64,000 nucleotides of DNA from QQVM01 sp964544885 (GTDB lineage: Bacteria; Bacteroidota; Bacteroidia; AKYH767-A; 2013-40CM-41-45). Below the pieces are notes generated by a model. That model worked only from the letters and a program-made list of their open reading frames with translations. It was not told the origin of the DNA and did not search any database. Shown here piece after piece: positions 43,412-53,024 of the stretch (within the stretch, counting starts at the first letter, position 1; each line of letters starts with the position of its first letter). The translations under genes and the position numbers were made by a program. Where the stretch lies: the NCBI GenBank assembly GCA_964544885.1, contig CAZJDX010000010.1, forward strand, positions 42,063 through 106,062. Reading direction: 5' to 3'.

Positions 43412-46400
43412 TTATTCACGGATCACCTGGAGCCAGCCTTTGTAATCCTTTTTCGGGGTGCCCAGGACATAGTAGTAAACACCGGAGGACAGACCCTGTG
43501 CTTCCCAGTTATTCAGATAATCTTCCGTTGAAAAAACCAGCACACCCCACCTGTCCCAGATCTTAAGCCGGCTCCCCACAGGTAAATTTTTTATGACAAA
43601 ATAATCATTGAAGTCCGGACTTGAAGGATACGGGGTAATTACATTAGGTATGTCAAAAGGTGTAAAGCGAATGATCAACAGGTCGCCCGAAGTTGTACAG
43701 GCGCCGGTTACCTCCACCGTTAATATCACTGAGTCGGAAAGAAAGTCTTCATTGGATGGATGGTACGATGAAGGGATTGACGAGGCGGAGGGGCTGAAGG
43801 TTCCGGTTCCGCTGCTGCTCCAGATGATACCCGCGGCATTGGTGAATTGCGGGACAAGCGGAATCGCAACGCCTGTTCCGGGTCCGCCTGTAATCGTCGT
43901 ATCCGCGCCGGCATTTACTGTTGGAAAATCGCTCACCATAAGGAGCATCGTGTCAGTCAGATTTAGACAATATCCTGTTGTGGCAAGAACAATGAATACC
44001 TGCCCGGTGGTAGTGTCGGCCGGTCCCGGAATATAGGTTACCTGTTGAGCGGTGGATGATGGAATAAATACTCCGTCGCCCAGACTCGTCCATAAATAAC
44101 CTCCACCACCCGATTGTGTTCCTGAAAGTCCGATGCTGTCTCCACGGCAGATAAGTTGATCGTTTCCCGCATCCGGAATGCCCGGAGGATTCACCGTAAC
44201 CCTGACAGAGTCCGTAGTCATACATCCTGTACTGTTGGTGACGGATAAATAGTATGTTGTGCTTACCGGGGGACTTACAACAATGACGGAAGTGGTGCTT
44301 CCACCGGGTGTCCACAAATAACTGCCTCCTCCTGTCGCACTCAAGGTGTCGTTCTCACCAAAACAAATGGTATTGGAACTCCCGGTGATACTGACCTGCG
44401 GGGCTGCAGCTACATAGAGCAGCAGGCTTGCTGTATCGGCTATGCACGGAGCAGAATAAACGATCATATGAAGTGACACGAAGCCTGTGTCAGATGTCCC
44501 CGGATAGTAAACAGGGGAGGCAATGCTTGTATCACTGAAAGTTCCGCTTCCCGAACTCAGCCATCGTATGCCTGTTCCGGTTGCGGCTCCCGTAATCGCG
44601 AAACTGCTGTTCTGACAAATCGCAGCTGAATCCGGCTGAACAAATGCCTGAGGTTTTATATTTACATTCACCTGGATATCGGTCGTGTCCCCGGGGCATC
44701 CATAAGAATTTATTTCCACTGCTCTTATGCTTCCGATACCTGTATTCGTCCAGAAGACTGTGATGGTGTCCATATTCGCACTGGTACTTACAATGCTTCC
44801 TCCGTTAACGATCCAGTCGATCGTGGATCCGGGACCGGGGTTTGTGTAATATATACTTTGACTGCTGTCGCAAACAAGCTGATCTCCATTGACCGGTGGA
44901 GGAAGAGGTCTGGGATTAATAACAAAATTCCGTGTTATCACCGGACCCGCACAACCAAGGGCATTCGTTTCATAGACGCTGATCGTTCCAATGCCGCTCA
45001 CACTCCAGTTTACCTGAATGTTATCAGCAATGGCCGGCCCGGTAATGATCCCGCCATTCACACTCCAGGTATAGTTTGAACCCGCGTTCGCCACAACAAA
45101 GTACAGGGCGTTACTGAATTCGCAAACGCTGTCAGGACCCAGTATGGTTGTAGACGAATCAGGTAAAGAACTTATGCTTATGGTTATATTCTGTGTGTTG
45201 CCCGGACATCCAAACCCATTTGTGTCCGCAACCGTGATCAAACCTGTTCCGGACGAATCCCAGTTAACGGTAATGGAATTGGTGTTTTGTCCTGAAGTGA
45301 TAGTCCCGCCCTGAACAAGCCAGGTATAATTTCCCGCAGGAGGTGTTACGCTGTAAGTGATAGAGGTGTCACCGGCGCAGACAGCAGAAGGGCCACTGAT
45401 CGATGAGGTAAGAGGTACAGGATTTACGATTACGCTAATGGTATCTGTGTCAGAACAACTTCCTGCCGATCCGCTTACCGTAAATGTATAGGGAGAGGCG
45501 GCAGCCGTAAGTGCGGGCAGGCTTATGAAACTCATGGTGTCGCCCGTACTCCATAAATATGAATTCGCTCCCGCCGCTGTCAGCGTAAGGGTTCCTCCCT
45601 CACAAATGACCGTATCGGAAGACACCATCAGGTTCACACCGTTGATTACCTGAACGGTCTGATTCAGCGTGTCAACACAGGACGTGATCGAGTTGGTAAC
45701 GACTACTGTAAATGTATAAACACCGATCGGGCAGGAAGAAAAATCAAAAGTCTGAGAATCAAAGGTACTGCTGTTGGGTGCCACACATGCAGGAATGCTT
45801 ATCCAGTCGTAAGTTGATCCGGAGGCAGCGCCAATGATCTCCAGGGTTGATTCAAGAACAGGGTCGGATGTGCAAAGGAATGAATTCGAAGCAAAAAATG
45901 CCGGCAAAGGATACACCTGTACCACAGCGCTGGCGGTACTGTCGCAACCAAGGCTGTCAGTCACGGTCAGGTAAAACGTTGTAGATGTGATGACGGTCGC
46001 AGTGGTAAGGATTATGGCAGTATCATCAATCACCACTGAAGGATTGCCGGATGACCAAAAATAGGTAGTACCCGGATCCGTATTGCTTCCGCTTCCGTCA
46101 AGGTTGATCAAGGTCACCGAACCGTTGCAAATAATTCCGGGATTTACTGCAACGTTTGCATCAGGCCGTGGTCTTGAATCAAGCACGATCGAAGTATCTT
46201 CAAAACAACCGCTTGCTGTATCAATTACAAGCAGTGTGAAAATATCATCGGTACAGGCAGAAGCCGTGGTAGTGGCTGACAATGTATCACTGATTACGCC
46301 TCCACCGGCAGATGACCAGTGGTAGATCATCCCCGCTGTACTTCCGCTGCCATCAAGACTGATAGTAGCACAACCGCACTGCGGTGTTAAAGGTTGGGCG

Positions 46401-48421
46401 GATGCAACAGGTTTCGGTGAAATTATCAGCGTATCAGTAATGGTTTGATTGCAGGAACCGGAAAGTCCCGTTACGGTAAATATGGTCGTAACCAGAGGGC
46501 TGACGTTTTGGACAGCCTGCGTCGGGTCAGCAAATGCATAAGCCGGATTGGCTGTCCAGTTGTAGCTTGAAGCGCCGCTTGCAGTCAGACTGACCATATC
46601 ACCTCTGCAAGCTGATGAAGGGCCGGTGATTGACATGTTCAATCCGCCAGTCACACTGAAAACTGTTTGAACCGTATCCTGACATCCGGTTATTCCATCG
46701 ATAACCACCACGGTAAATGAATAGGAGGCTGCGATGCCGGAAGGAAAGGTAACCGTGATGGAGGATGAATCAGCATTTGCTGTTGTGATGAGAGAATAAT
46801 GCTGCGATAAACTCCACGAATAATCCGAACCTATACCAGCACCATTCACGGTGAAAGTGTTCTGAAGCGGAGTTTGCGAGGCGCAAAGAACAGGAACCGC
46901 AGCACTGATAACAGGCAATGGAAACAAGGTCAGATCAAGGCAGTCAGGATCAGATACGCATCCTATGCTATCGCTTATCTCTACACAATAGCTTGCAGGC
47001 GCTGATATGACAGCGGTGGGATTAGGGATAGTGCTGTTATTCAGCCCGCCTGAAGGCGACCAGGAATAGGTGAAAGGAGGACTCCCTGCAAGGACCAGCG
47101 CATTCAGCACTGTGCTGTCGTATCGGCAAACCTGCACATCAGGACCAGCATCCACCACCGGTTTGGGATTTACGGTGATAACAACCATTGTATCGGCTGT
47201 ACAGGCAAAACTGTCGATTACACTGACCTGAATCGAATAAGGTCCGCCGGCTGCTAATCCACTCAGCGAAGTATTCTGACAGGTATCACAGGAAAAGCTT
47301 CCCGGACCTGTCCATGAATATGTGATGGGACTGGTCAGATTAATTGTAGAGGCACTGAGAGAAGCTACGCTACCTTCGCAAATAAGCTGCGGGGCTCCCG
47401 CACTGACTGTAGGTCGTGGTCTGAGTACAACCGTGGTTTGAACCGTATCCGGTCCGCATGTGCCTTCGGTGATAAGACTTACTGTGTAAACTCCGCCTGA
47501 TCCAACAAATGTATGGCTCACTGACTGACCGCTGGCTGTATTGTTTATACCTGATGCGGGATCACCGAAATTCCATTGCCAGTCGGTTACAGCGGGATCA
47601 ACATAGGGAGGATCAGGCAGCACCTGCGCGGATCCGGTAAATGTCAGTTCCGTGCCGATGCAGGCGCCTTGCGGTGAATAACTGATTGATGGAACCAGGT
47701 CCTGAACAATGATGTCCTGAGTCAGGGTTTTACAACCGCACTCGGTATTACAAACCCTTAGCGTAATGCTGTGTAATCCTGAAGTGCTCAGGGTAATTGT
47801 TGTATCGTTTCCGCCTGAAGGCAAATAAGGACCGGTATCGATCCGCCATTCATAGGTAATATTGCTGCCTCCATGAAGCTGTGTGGTGTTTTGAAGCTGA
47901 ACATCCAGCGGAATACAGCCATAAGACGGGTTCGTGTTAAAGTTCGCATCCGGCCTGGCCACAATGCCATCATCATTGGTTGTAGCTAAAATATTAAATG
48001 CTTCCTGGTTGCCCGAGGTGCCGTCTACCATGATATAATAGGTGGTACCGGCGATGGTGGCAAAACTCAAGGCCATACTTCCTCCTCCCGCTGCGTCGCC
48101 GCTCGCACATGGTCCGACTGCGCTTAGTGATCCGCAACTACCGCTGTAAACCTGCATCTCAAGACCGGGCGTGTTGTTAATATTGGAGACCGTGACAGTG
48201 CAGGTTCCGTTGTTGACCGCCAGGATAGAGAACCAGACGCTGTTGTTTACCGTATTGTCTCCACAACTTAAGGCAGGATCAGTTCCGCTTGCAGTGGCTC
48301 CCACTGTTGATCTCGTAATGATATTATTAGCACATAAAACAACAGCTGAAGCGCAATTATCCTGAGCATGCACATCCCTGAAGGAGGAAATTAAAAGGAT
48401 AACAAGGGCAAACTTTCGCAT
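43412..48421 (-). CDS. Giant PKD/Ig-like T9SS type B (gliding-associated) protein
   Basis: Secreted protein of about 1,669 residues from the ATG at 48421, which starts the signal peptide (RKFALVILLISSFRDVHAQ); an upstream in-frame ATG at 48505 adds 28 non-signal residues. A pre-peptidase C-terminal-like domain (~50-185 from the 48505 start) is followed by a long chain of PKD and Ig-like modules, many with C-x-G-D/N motifs and strands such as TYSWSPSGG and SYLWTPGG. The C terminus is the CHU_C/gliding motility type B sorting domain: IPNVITPYPSSPDFNDYFVI, LKIWDRWGVLVFST, GVYYYVLG and GWLQVIRE. Type B substrates are exported by T9SS and often work in gliding or adhesion. The gene stands alone. 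Confidence 0.9.
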   Translation of the reverse strand: MRKFALVILLISSFRDVHAQDNCASAVVLCANNIITRSTVGATASGTDPALSCGDNTVNNSVWFSILAVNNGTCTVTVSNINNTPGLEMQVYSGSCGSLSAVGPCASGDAAGGGSMALSFATIAGTTYYIMVDGTSGNQEAFNILATTNDDGIVARPDANFNTNPSYGCIPLDVQLQNTTQLHGGSNITYEWRIDTGPYLPSGGNDTTITLSTSGLHSITLRVCNTECGCKTLTQDIIVQDLVPSISYSPQGACIGTELTFTGSAQVLPDPPYVDPAVTDWQWNFGDPASGINNTASGQSVSHTFVGSGGVYTVSLITEGTCGPDTVQTTVVLRPRPTVSAGAPQLICEGSVASLSASTINLTSPITYSWTGPGSFSCDTCQNTSLSGLAAGGPYSIQVSVIDSFACTADTMVVITVNPKPVVDAGPDVQVCRYDSTVLNALVLAGSPPFTYSWSPSGGLNNSTIPNPTAVISAPASYCVEISDSIGCVSDPDCLDLTLFPLPVISAAVPVLCASQTPLQNTFTVNGAGIGSDYSWSLSQHYSLITTANADSSSITVTFPSGIAASYSFTVVVIDGITGCQDTVQTVFSVTGGLNMSITGPSSACRGDMVSLTASGASSYNWTANPAYAFADPTQAVQNVSPLVTTIFTVTGLSGSCNQTITDTLIISPKPVASAQPLTPQCGCATISLDGSGSTAGMIYHWSSAGGGVISDTLSATTTASACTDDIFTLLVIDTASGCFEDTSIVLDSRPRPDANVAVNPGIICNGSVTLINLDGSGSNTDPGTTYFWSSGNPSVVIDDTAIILTTATVITSTTFYLTVTDSLGCDSTASAVVQVYPLPAFFASNSFLCTSDPVLESTLEIIGAASGSTYDWISIPACVAPNSSTFDSQTFDFSSCPIGVYTFTVVVTNSITSCVDTLNQTVQVINGVNLMVSSDTVICEGGTLTLTAAGANSYLWSTGDTMSFISLPALTAAASPYTFTVSGSAGSCSDTDTISVIVNPVPLTSSISGPSAVCAGDTSITYSVTPPAGNYTWLVQGGTITSGQNTNSITVNWDSSGTGLITVADTNGFGCPGNTQNITISISSLPDSSTTILGPDSVCEFSNALYFVVANAGSNYTWSVNGGIITGPAIADNIQVNWSVSGIGTISVYETNALGCAGPVITRNFVINPRPLPPPVNGDQLVCDSSQSIYYTNPGPGSTIDWIVNGGSIVSTSANMDTITVFWTNTGIGSIRAVEINSYGCPGDTTDIQVNVNIKPQAFVQPDSAAICQNSSFAITGAATGTGIRWLSSGSGTFSDTSIASPVYYPGTSDTGFVSLHMIVYSAPCIADTASLLLYVAAAPQVSITGSSNTICFGENDTLSATGGGSYLWTPGGSTTSVIVVSPPVSTTYYLSVTNSTGCMTTDSVRVTVNPPGIPDAGNDQLICRGDSIGLSGTQSGGGGYLWTSLGDGVFIPSSTAQQVTYIPGPADTTTGQVFIVLATTGYCLNLTDTMLLMVSDFPTVNAGADTTITGGPGTGVAIPLVPQFTNAAGIIWSSSGTGTFSPSASSIPSSYHPSNEDFLSDSVILTVEVTGACTTSGDLLIIRFTPFDIPNVITPYPSSPDFNDYFVIKNLPVGSRLKIWDRWGVLVFSTEDYLNNWEAQGLSSGVYYYVLGTPKKDYKGWLQVIRE

Positions 48422-48758
48422 TAAATTTCTATTCAGCTCATAAAGATAATTTTCAGGATGCGAACTGGTATTTTTCAATATCATACTTATTAACAATTCC
48501 GGCATAAAATTTTTCAGGAGTATTCATTTTCCCGGAACCATGATCTTTTCTTCTTTTCTGTATGCTCCATCAGGGAAAGGAAAAGAAAATATATGATCAT
48601 TAAATTATGTTATCATCGCCGGGAAACCATCAGGTTGCAAGGATGGAACTATCAGATAATTCCGAAAATTTTTTAAACCATGTGCGGCCCGTGTTCTTCC
48701 GCCTTATCACATCCGACTTATTCCTGCAGGATAATAAAAATGTGCGCATCTTTGCATC
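48422..48758. other. Divergent intergenic region
   Basis: 337 bases between the starts of the giant adhesin and the radical SAM gene. No gene or RNA fold was recognised. CATCTTTG at 48747-48754, one base off the TAnnTTTG consensus, ends 4 bases before the radical SAM ATG, a second case of a -7-like element abutting a start. Confidence 0.4.
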
Positions 48759-49790
48759 ATGAGTATTAACGCTTATCCGAAGGATGTGATGAACATGCTT
48801 TCTAAAATCACTATTAGAAAGGCATGGAACATTTTACAGGTTTTTTTGAGTTTTCATTTTTCAAAACTGACTCGTAATACTCTTCATCCCGCTTTTCCCT
48901 TCAGCATGTCAGTGGAACCTACCACGTCCTGCAACCTCCGTTGTCCTGAATGTCCCAGCGGACTCAGATCCTTCACCCGGCCAACAGGAATGCTGGAGAT
49001 GGACCTCTTCAGGAAACTGATAGATCAGGTGCATGATAAAGTCTTCTATCTCACTTTCTACTTTCAGGGCGAACCTTTCTTAAATCCTTTATTTCTGGAT
49101 ATGGTGCGATATGCATCCGCCAAAAAATTGTACACGGCAACTTCAACGAATGCGCATTATCTTACTGATGAAACCGCCAGACAGACAGTGGAATCAGGCA
49201 TTGACAGAGTGATAATCTCCATTGACGGAACCACTCAGGAAGCATACAGTCAATACCGGATCGGAGGCTCCTTGCAAAAAGTACTCGAAGGCACCGGCAG
49301 GCTGGTTTACTGGAAACGTAAACTAAGGTCAGCCAAGCCCTACCTGGTATTTCAGTTTCTGGTGGTGAGGCCTAATGAACATCAGGTTGATGAAGTTGAA
49401 AAACTGGCCAGGGAATGTGGCGTGGATAAAGTAGTGTTTAAGACGGCACAGATTTATGATTATAGTTCCGGGAATCCGCTTATCCCATTAAATGAAAAAT
49501 ATTCACGCTATCGCCTTCAGAAGGACGGGACTTACAAATTGAAAAATCCGCTCATCAATCACTGCTGGAAATTATGGCATTCAAGTGTACTCACCTGGGA
49601 TGGAAAAGTCGTACCCTGCTGTTTCGATAAGGATGCCGCGCATGTGATGGGCTCGCTTGACAAGGAGAACTTTAAAGAAGTATGGAATTCTTCTCACTAC
49701 CGGGTTTTCAGGGCTAAGTTGTTCAGGAACAGGAGCGAGATTGAAATATGCAGGAACTGCAGTGAAGGTGCCGGGGTCTGGGCCGATTGA
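48759..49790 (+). CDS. Radical SAM/SPASM-domain protein
   Basis: Iron-sulfur enzyme of 343 residues. The radical SAM cluster motif is Cys58-x3-Cys62-x2-Cys65 (TTSCNLRCPECPSG). GEPFLNP, STNAHYLTDE and VIISIDGTTQEAYSQYR are conserved TIM-barrel segments. The C-terminal SPASM domain holds further cluster cysteines (INHCWKLWHS, KVVPCCFDKD, EICRNCSEG) for at least one auxiliary cluster. SPASM enzymes modify peptides, proteins or sugars; the substrate here is not evident and no small precursor peptide gene is adjacent. The following WD40 gene begins 64 bases downstream and is probably co-transcribed. Alternative starts exist at Met11 and Met13. Confidence 0.9.
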   Translation: MSINAYPKDVMNMLSKITIRKAWNILQVFLSFHFSKLTRNTLHPAFPFSMSVEPTTSCNLRCPECPSGLRSFTRPTGMLEMDLFRKLIDQVHDKVFYLTFYFQGEPFLNPLFLDMVRYASAKKLYTATSTNAHYLTDETARQTVESGIDRVIISIDGTTQEAYSQYRIGGSLQKVLEGTGRLVYWKRKLRSAKPYLVFQFLVVRPNEHQVDEVEKLARECGVDKVVFKTAQIYDYSSGNPLIPLNEKYSRYRLQKDGTYKLKNPLINHCWKLWHSSVLTWDGKVVPCCFDKDAAHVMGSLDKENFKEVWNSSHYRVFRAKLFRNRSEIEICRNCSEGAGVWAD

Positions 49791-49854
49791 ACAGCAATCC
49801 TGTATCTTTACAAACGAATCCAGGCGTTTTTACAAATACCCTTGTTACTTACCC

Positions 49855-50775
49855 ATGAATATTCAGGCTGAATTGATAAGAACCTACCAGGGTCATCAGG
49901 GCCCCGTATACTGTCTGGAGCATGCCCGGGAAGCAGGTCGGTTTTACTCCGGCTCCGGAGACAGAATCGTATCAGAATGGAATGCAGAACTGGAAGAGGA
50001 TCCGAAGGCAATCATCAATGTAAATGCCATAGTTTATGCCATCAGTTATATTCCTGAATTCAACCGGATGTTGATAGGGGATTCGGCAGGTTCCATTCAT
50101 CTTGTCGACCTGGAAAAAAAGCAGGAAATAAAGTTCATCACCCATCACAACGGCGCTGTATTTGATATCCTCCCATCACGCAGGAAGCGACAAATCTATA
50201 CAGTAAGTGCGGCGGGAGAACTCAGTATCTGGAGACTGGAAGACCTCTCGCTTATCAGGGATATAAAACCCTGTAACGGAAAGACAAGGAAACTGGCGCT
50301 CAATGACGATGAAAGTGAACTGGCTATTGCCTGCGGTGACGGCTATATTCGATTTCTTGATACAGACAGTTTGACTATCACTCATCAGATACCTGCGCAT
50401 GAACAATCCGTAAACAGCCTGGCTTATCATCCCGGACAGAAATTGTTGTTCAGTGGTGGCAGAGATGCCAGGCTCAGGATTTGGGATACCAGGAAGTACG
50501 AGATCTTGCATGAAATTCCGGCACATAATTATGCCATCTATGAAATTGTTTTTTCCGGAGACCATCGTTATTTCGCTACAGCCAGCAGGGACAAGACAAT
50601 TAAGCTCTGGGATTCTTCGTCAGCGGAATTTTTATTGCGGATAGACAAAGAGAAGTACAATGGCCATTCTCACAGCGTGAACACATTGCTTTGGTCCAGG
50701 AAGGAGAATGAATTGTTCAGTGCAGGTGATGACCGCAGTATCAGGCATTGGAGAATAAGCAGAAGGGAAGAATGA
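49855..50775 (+). CDS. WD40-repeat beta-propeller protein
   Basis: Protein of 306 residues from the ATG at 49855; the frame stays open further upstream but only as an overlap with the radical SAM gene. It consists of about seven WD40 units and nothing else: GHQGPVYCLEHA, IVYAISYI, HNGAVFDILPS, TRKLALND, HEQSVNSLAYHPGQKLLFSG followed by DARLRIWD, HNYAIYEIVFSG followed by DKTIKLWD, and GHSHSVNTLLWS. There is no signal peptide, so it is cytoplasmic. It should be a protein-binding platform. Its place directly behind the radical SAM gene suggests it binds that enzyme or its target. Confidence 0.87.
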   Translation: MNIQAELIRTYQGHQGPVYCLEHAREAGRFYSGSGDRIVSEWNAELEEDPKAIINVNAIVYAISYIPEFNRMLIGDSAGSIHLVDLEKKQEIKFITHHNGAVFDILPSRRKRQIYTVSAAGELSIWRLEDLSLIRDIKPCNGKTRKLALNDDESELAIACGDGYIRFLDTDSLTITHQIPAHEQSVNSLAYHPGQKLLFSGGRDARLRIWDTRKYEILHEIPAHNYAIYEIVFSGDHRYFATASRDKTIKLWDSSSAEFLLRIDKEKYNGHSHSVNTLLWSRKENELFSAGDDRSIRHWRISRREE

Positions 50776-50800
50776 GGATTCTCAAAAAAAGCAGAAACAA

Positions 50801-50826
50801 AAAACCCCGGAACTAACCGGGGCTTT
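50801..50826. terminator. Hairpin terminator, stronger on the minus strand
   Basis: Stem CCCCGG (50805-50810) with CCGGGG (50817-50822). On the + strand only a CTTTCT tail follows. On the minus strand the hairpin is followed by six T, so it may serve both the WD40 gene and any transcript running from the convergent lipoprotein gene. Confidence 0.6.
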
Positions 50827-51076
50827 CTGATCAACAATTCATTAATTAACTTAAAACTTAACATGAAACACACCCTTTATAACGTCGACTTTTTCTAATT
50901 GTTGCAATCCATTTCAGAATTTCATGAAACTTAATTAAAAACTCATTTTTACGTTTAAAAAACGGGTTTATTTTGGATTATGACAAGTTCGTGCCGGCTT
51001 TTGTCTTGAAATATTTTCCTTTTCCTGTGCGGATTCATGCATCTGTCACCTGAACCGACACAGTCTCGCTTATTGA
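50827..51076. other. AT-rich spacer between convergent genes
   Basis: Together with the terminator this makes a 301-base gap. It is AT-rich and contains an 11-codon frame (50863-50898) preceded by an A/T-rich, leader-like stretch (TTAATTAACTTAAAAC). Nothing else was recognised. Confidence 0.4.
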
Positions 51077-51508
51077 TCAGATCTTTTCAAAATATAAAAT
51101 ATCAGTTCCACCGTTCCCGCCGCTTACATGCTGTAATTTTATAACCGTTGAATTTTGCATGGTCACATCCCAGTCTTCATTCAGCTCGTCGAATTCAGGA
51201 GTAGATCCGAAATTTAATACCAGTTTGCTTCGACTGTTATCATTGCCGTCCGACCAGGTACCGTTCACTGTGGTTCCACCCCTGGTCGCGCTTACCGTTC
51301 CATTGGAGTTGAACTGAAATGCATAGCCGGAGAAGTTGCCGGTCTCGTCGGTTCCGCTGTCAACAAAGTAGGTAATCTTCCATGTACCCTGGCTGATTGA
51401 AGAACTGACGGAAGGGGCAGCCTGATTGTCATCATTGCTGCTGCATGAAGTTGAAATTGTACCTATGACCATCAGGATTAGGGCGGAGATGCGGCTAAGA
51501 TTTTTCAT
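51077..51508 (-). CDS. Small lipocalin-like lipoprotein
   Basis: Lipoprotein of 143 residues. The signal ends in the lipobox STSC, followed by SSNDDN, where acidic residues after Cys are common in Bacteroidota surface lipoproteins. The rest is a small beta-rich domain (SQGTWKITYFVDSG, YAFQFNSNGTVSA, TVNGTWSDGND, ILYFEKI) resembling lipocalin-like proteins of this phylum. The function is unknown. The 3' flank may end at the hairpin near 50,810. No co-directional gene is close. Confidence 0.75.
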   Translation of the reverse strand: MKNLSRISALILMVIGTISTSCSSNDDNQAAPSVSSSISQGTWKITYFVDSGTDETGNFSGYAFQFNSNGTVSATRGGTTVNGTWSDGNDNSRSKLVLNFGSTPEFDELNEDWDVTMQNSTVIKLQHVSGGNGGTDILYFEKI

Positions 51509-51704
51509 CGATTCTGTTTCTTATTATTTATCAAAGAAAGGTTGTGAAGGCACAGAAATCAAAGAAAAGGCACCGGACAGGGAAATCAGCTAACCGGATC
51601 AGTAATAGGATCGGATGAGCAGGAGGATCCTATGCTGACGATGATATAAATTATCCCGGGATGTCAGGAACAATTCAGGTGCCAGTCCGGTTTCTGATGT
51701 AAAC

Positions 51705-52262
51705 TCATGAACCGATACGTGAGTAAACTTCAGTATCCAGATAGCGGCCTTCAAAATAATAGTTCTCTTTGAAATAGGCCTCCTTGACAAAATGATTTCT
51801 GAGCAGAATTTTTCTGGAAGCGATATTCTCGGGTGCAATCCTGGCTTCAATGCTGTGCAGCCTGATAAATCCGAGAGCGAAATCTATCACCGAACTCACG
51901 GCTTCACCTGTAATGCCTTTACCCCAATAATGATCATGTAACATATAGCCTAATTCTGCACGGTGATGTTCCTGGTCTATGTTGTGAAAACCCAGAACGC
52001 CAAGCAAGGCAGGATCTCCTTTGAGGCTGATACCCCAATGAAGGCTGATTTTATTCTGCATACCCGACTGGATTTTGTTGATATGAGCTTTTGCTTCTTC
52101 CTGTGTCCGGATAAGGGGCTTGTTGATGTATTTCATTAATTCTTCGGATCCTCTCAGATAAAGGATCTGTGGCCAATCCTCTTCAGTAATGTATCGGAGT
52201 GTCAGTCTCGGAGTTGTGAGTTCAGGGAAAGGATGAAAATTCAGGTTGAGCATTTTTGTCAC
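51705..52262 (-). CDS. GNAT N-acetyltransferase, RimJ/RimL type
   Basis: Cytoplasmic acetyltransferase of 185 residues. It starts with the family pattern LTTPRLTLRYITEEDW, has strand beta-4 as ALLGVLGFHNID and RAELGYMLHDHYWGKGITGEAV as the motif A acetyl-CoA loop (Q/R-x-x-G-x-G/A equivalent YWGKGITG), and ends with SIEARIAPENIASRKILLRNHF. RimJ/RimL-like enzymes acetylate protein N termini or small amines; the target is unknown. It starts 5 bases after the ydcF-like stop and is the last gene of the pyrH-frr-dps-ydcF run. Confidence 0.88.
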   Translation of the reverse strand: MTKMLNLNFHPFPELTTPRLTLRYITEEDWPQILYLRGSEELMKYINKPLIRTQEEAKAHINKIQSGMQNKISLHWGISLKGDPALLGVLGFHNIDQEHHRAELGYMLHDHYWGKGITGEAVSSVIDFALGFIRLHSIEARIAPENIASRKILLRNHFVKEAYFKENYYFEGRYLDTEVYSRIGS

Positions 52263-52267
52263 TGGTT

Positions 52268-52969
52268 TTATATCCAGCCTTTGATCTTATAATATGATAG
52301 AGCGACAAGTTCCTTGATCACCAGTAATTCATACTGCATATAACTCCAGATATTGTATCTCAGGCCGGTGCTTTTAATTCTCTTATCTTTCGTCAGAAGC
52401 CGGTCTTTCAGTCCTGCTTCAGCGACTGGTTTTTCAAAGGCAGCATATCCGCCAACATGCTTAAAGCCAACTTTCTTAAAAGTTCCGACGGATCTGTACA
52501 TATGTTCCGGTGATGTAATGATCAGTAAATGGAGTTCATCCATCCTGTGTTCATTCATTCCGGCTATTTTTAATGCCTGTGTGCGTGTGTTGAATCCCTC
52601 ACGTTCAAAGGAAATCCTTGATGAATCAATACCCCGCATGATCAGTTCAATGGCCATCATATCCGATTGCCGCGTACTGTCTTCGGTCCCGGATGGCAGG
52701 GCAATGACAATTTTTGAATCGCTGTAGGCCGATGCCGCTTCCCAGGTATAATAACATCGGATGAAGCCATCCGGACTGGGCATTCCTGCGCCTCCAAGTA
52801 AAACGATCAGATCCGGTTTGGCCGTTGGCTTTGAATTACCTGTTCCCAGCCAGTGATAAGCGTAGTAGGGAAGATCAGTGAAACTGAGGAGGATGAAAAG
52901 CAGGAAGCAAGCCCCTGATAATTTAAGTAAGATGTTGATGAAATTTCTGCTGCCTTTTCTGAAGTTCAT
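52268..52969 (-). CDS. YdcF/SanA-like DUF218 membrane protein
   Basis: Protein of 233 residues with one N-terminal membrane helix (~15-33) and a DUF218 domain: PDLIVLLGGAG, then KIVIALPSG, ISFEREGFNTRTQA and LLIITSPEHMYRS. The domain probably faces the periplasm. DUF218 proteins such as SanA and ElyC are linked to envelope integrity and peptidoglycan or lipid carrier metabolism, but no activity is established. It sits between dps (55 bases upstream) and the GNAT gene. Confidence 0.82.
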   Translation of the reverse strand: MNFRKGSRNFINILLKLSGACFLLFILLSFTDLPYYAYHWLGTGNSKPTAKPDLIVLLGGAGMPSPDGFIRCYYTWEAASAYSDSKIVIALPSGTEDSTRQSDMMAIELIMRGIDSSRISFEREGFNTRTQALKIAGMNEHRMDELHLLIITSPEHMYRSVGTFKKVGFKHVGGYAAFEKPVAEAGLKDRLLTKDKRIKSTGLRYNIWSYMQYELLVIKELVALSYYKIKGWI

Positions 52970-53024
52970 CAGTCAGTAAAAAAATTATGATGCAAACGGT
53001 TCAGGTGCTGAAAACCCGGACGTT

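Noticed and set aside
43608..44036. Long + strand frame opposite the giant T9SS-B gene
   Set aside because: Shadow of Thr/Ser/Val-rich repeats on the minus strand.
48759..50775. RiPP biosynthesis cluster around the radical SAM gene
   Set aside because: No precursor peptide, peptidase or dedicated ABC transporter is adjacent, only a WD40 protein.
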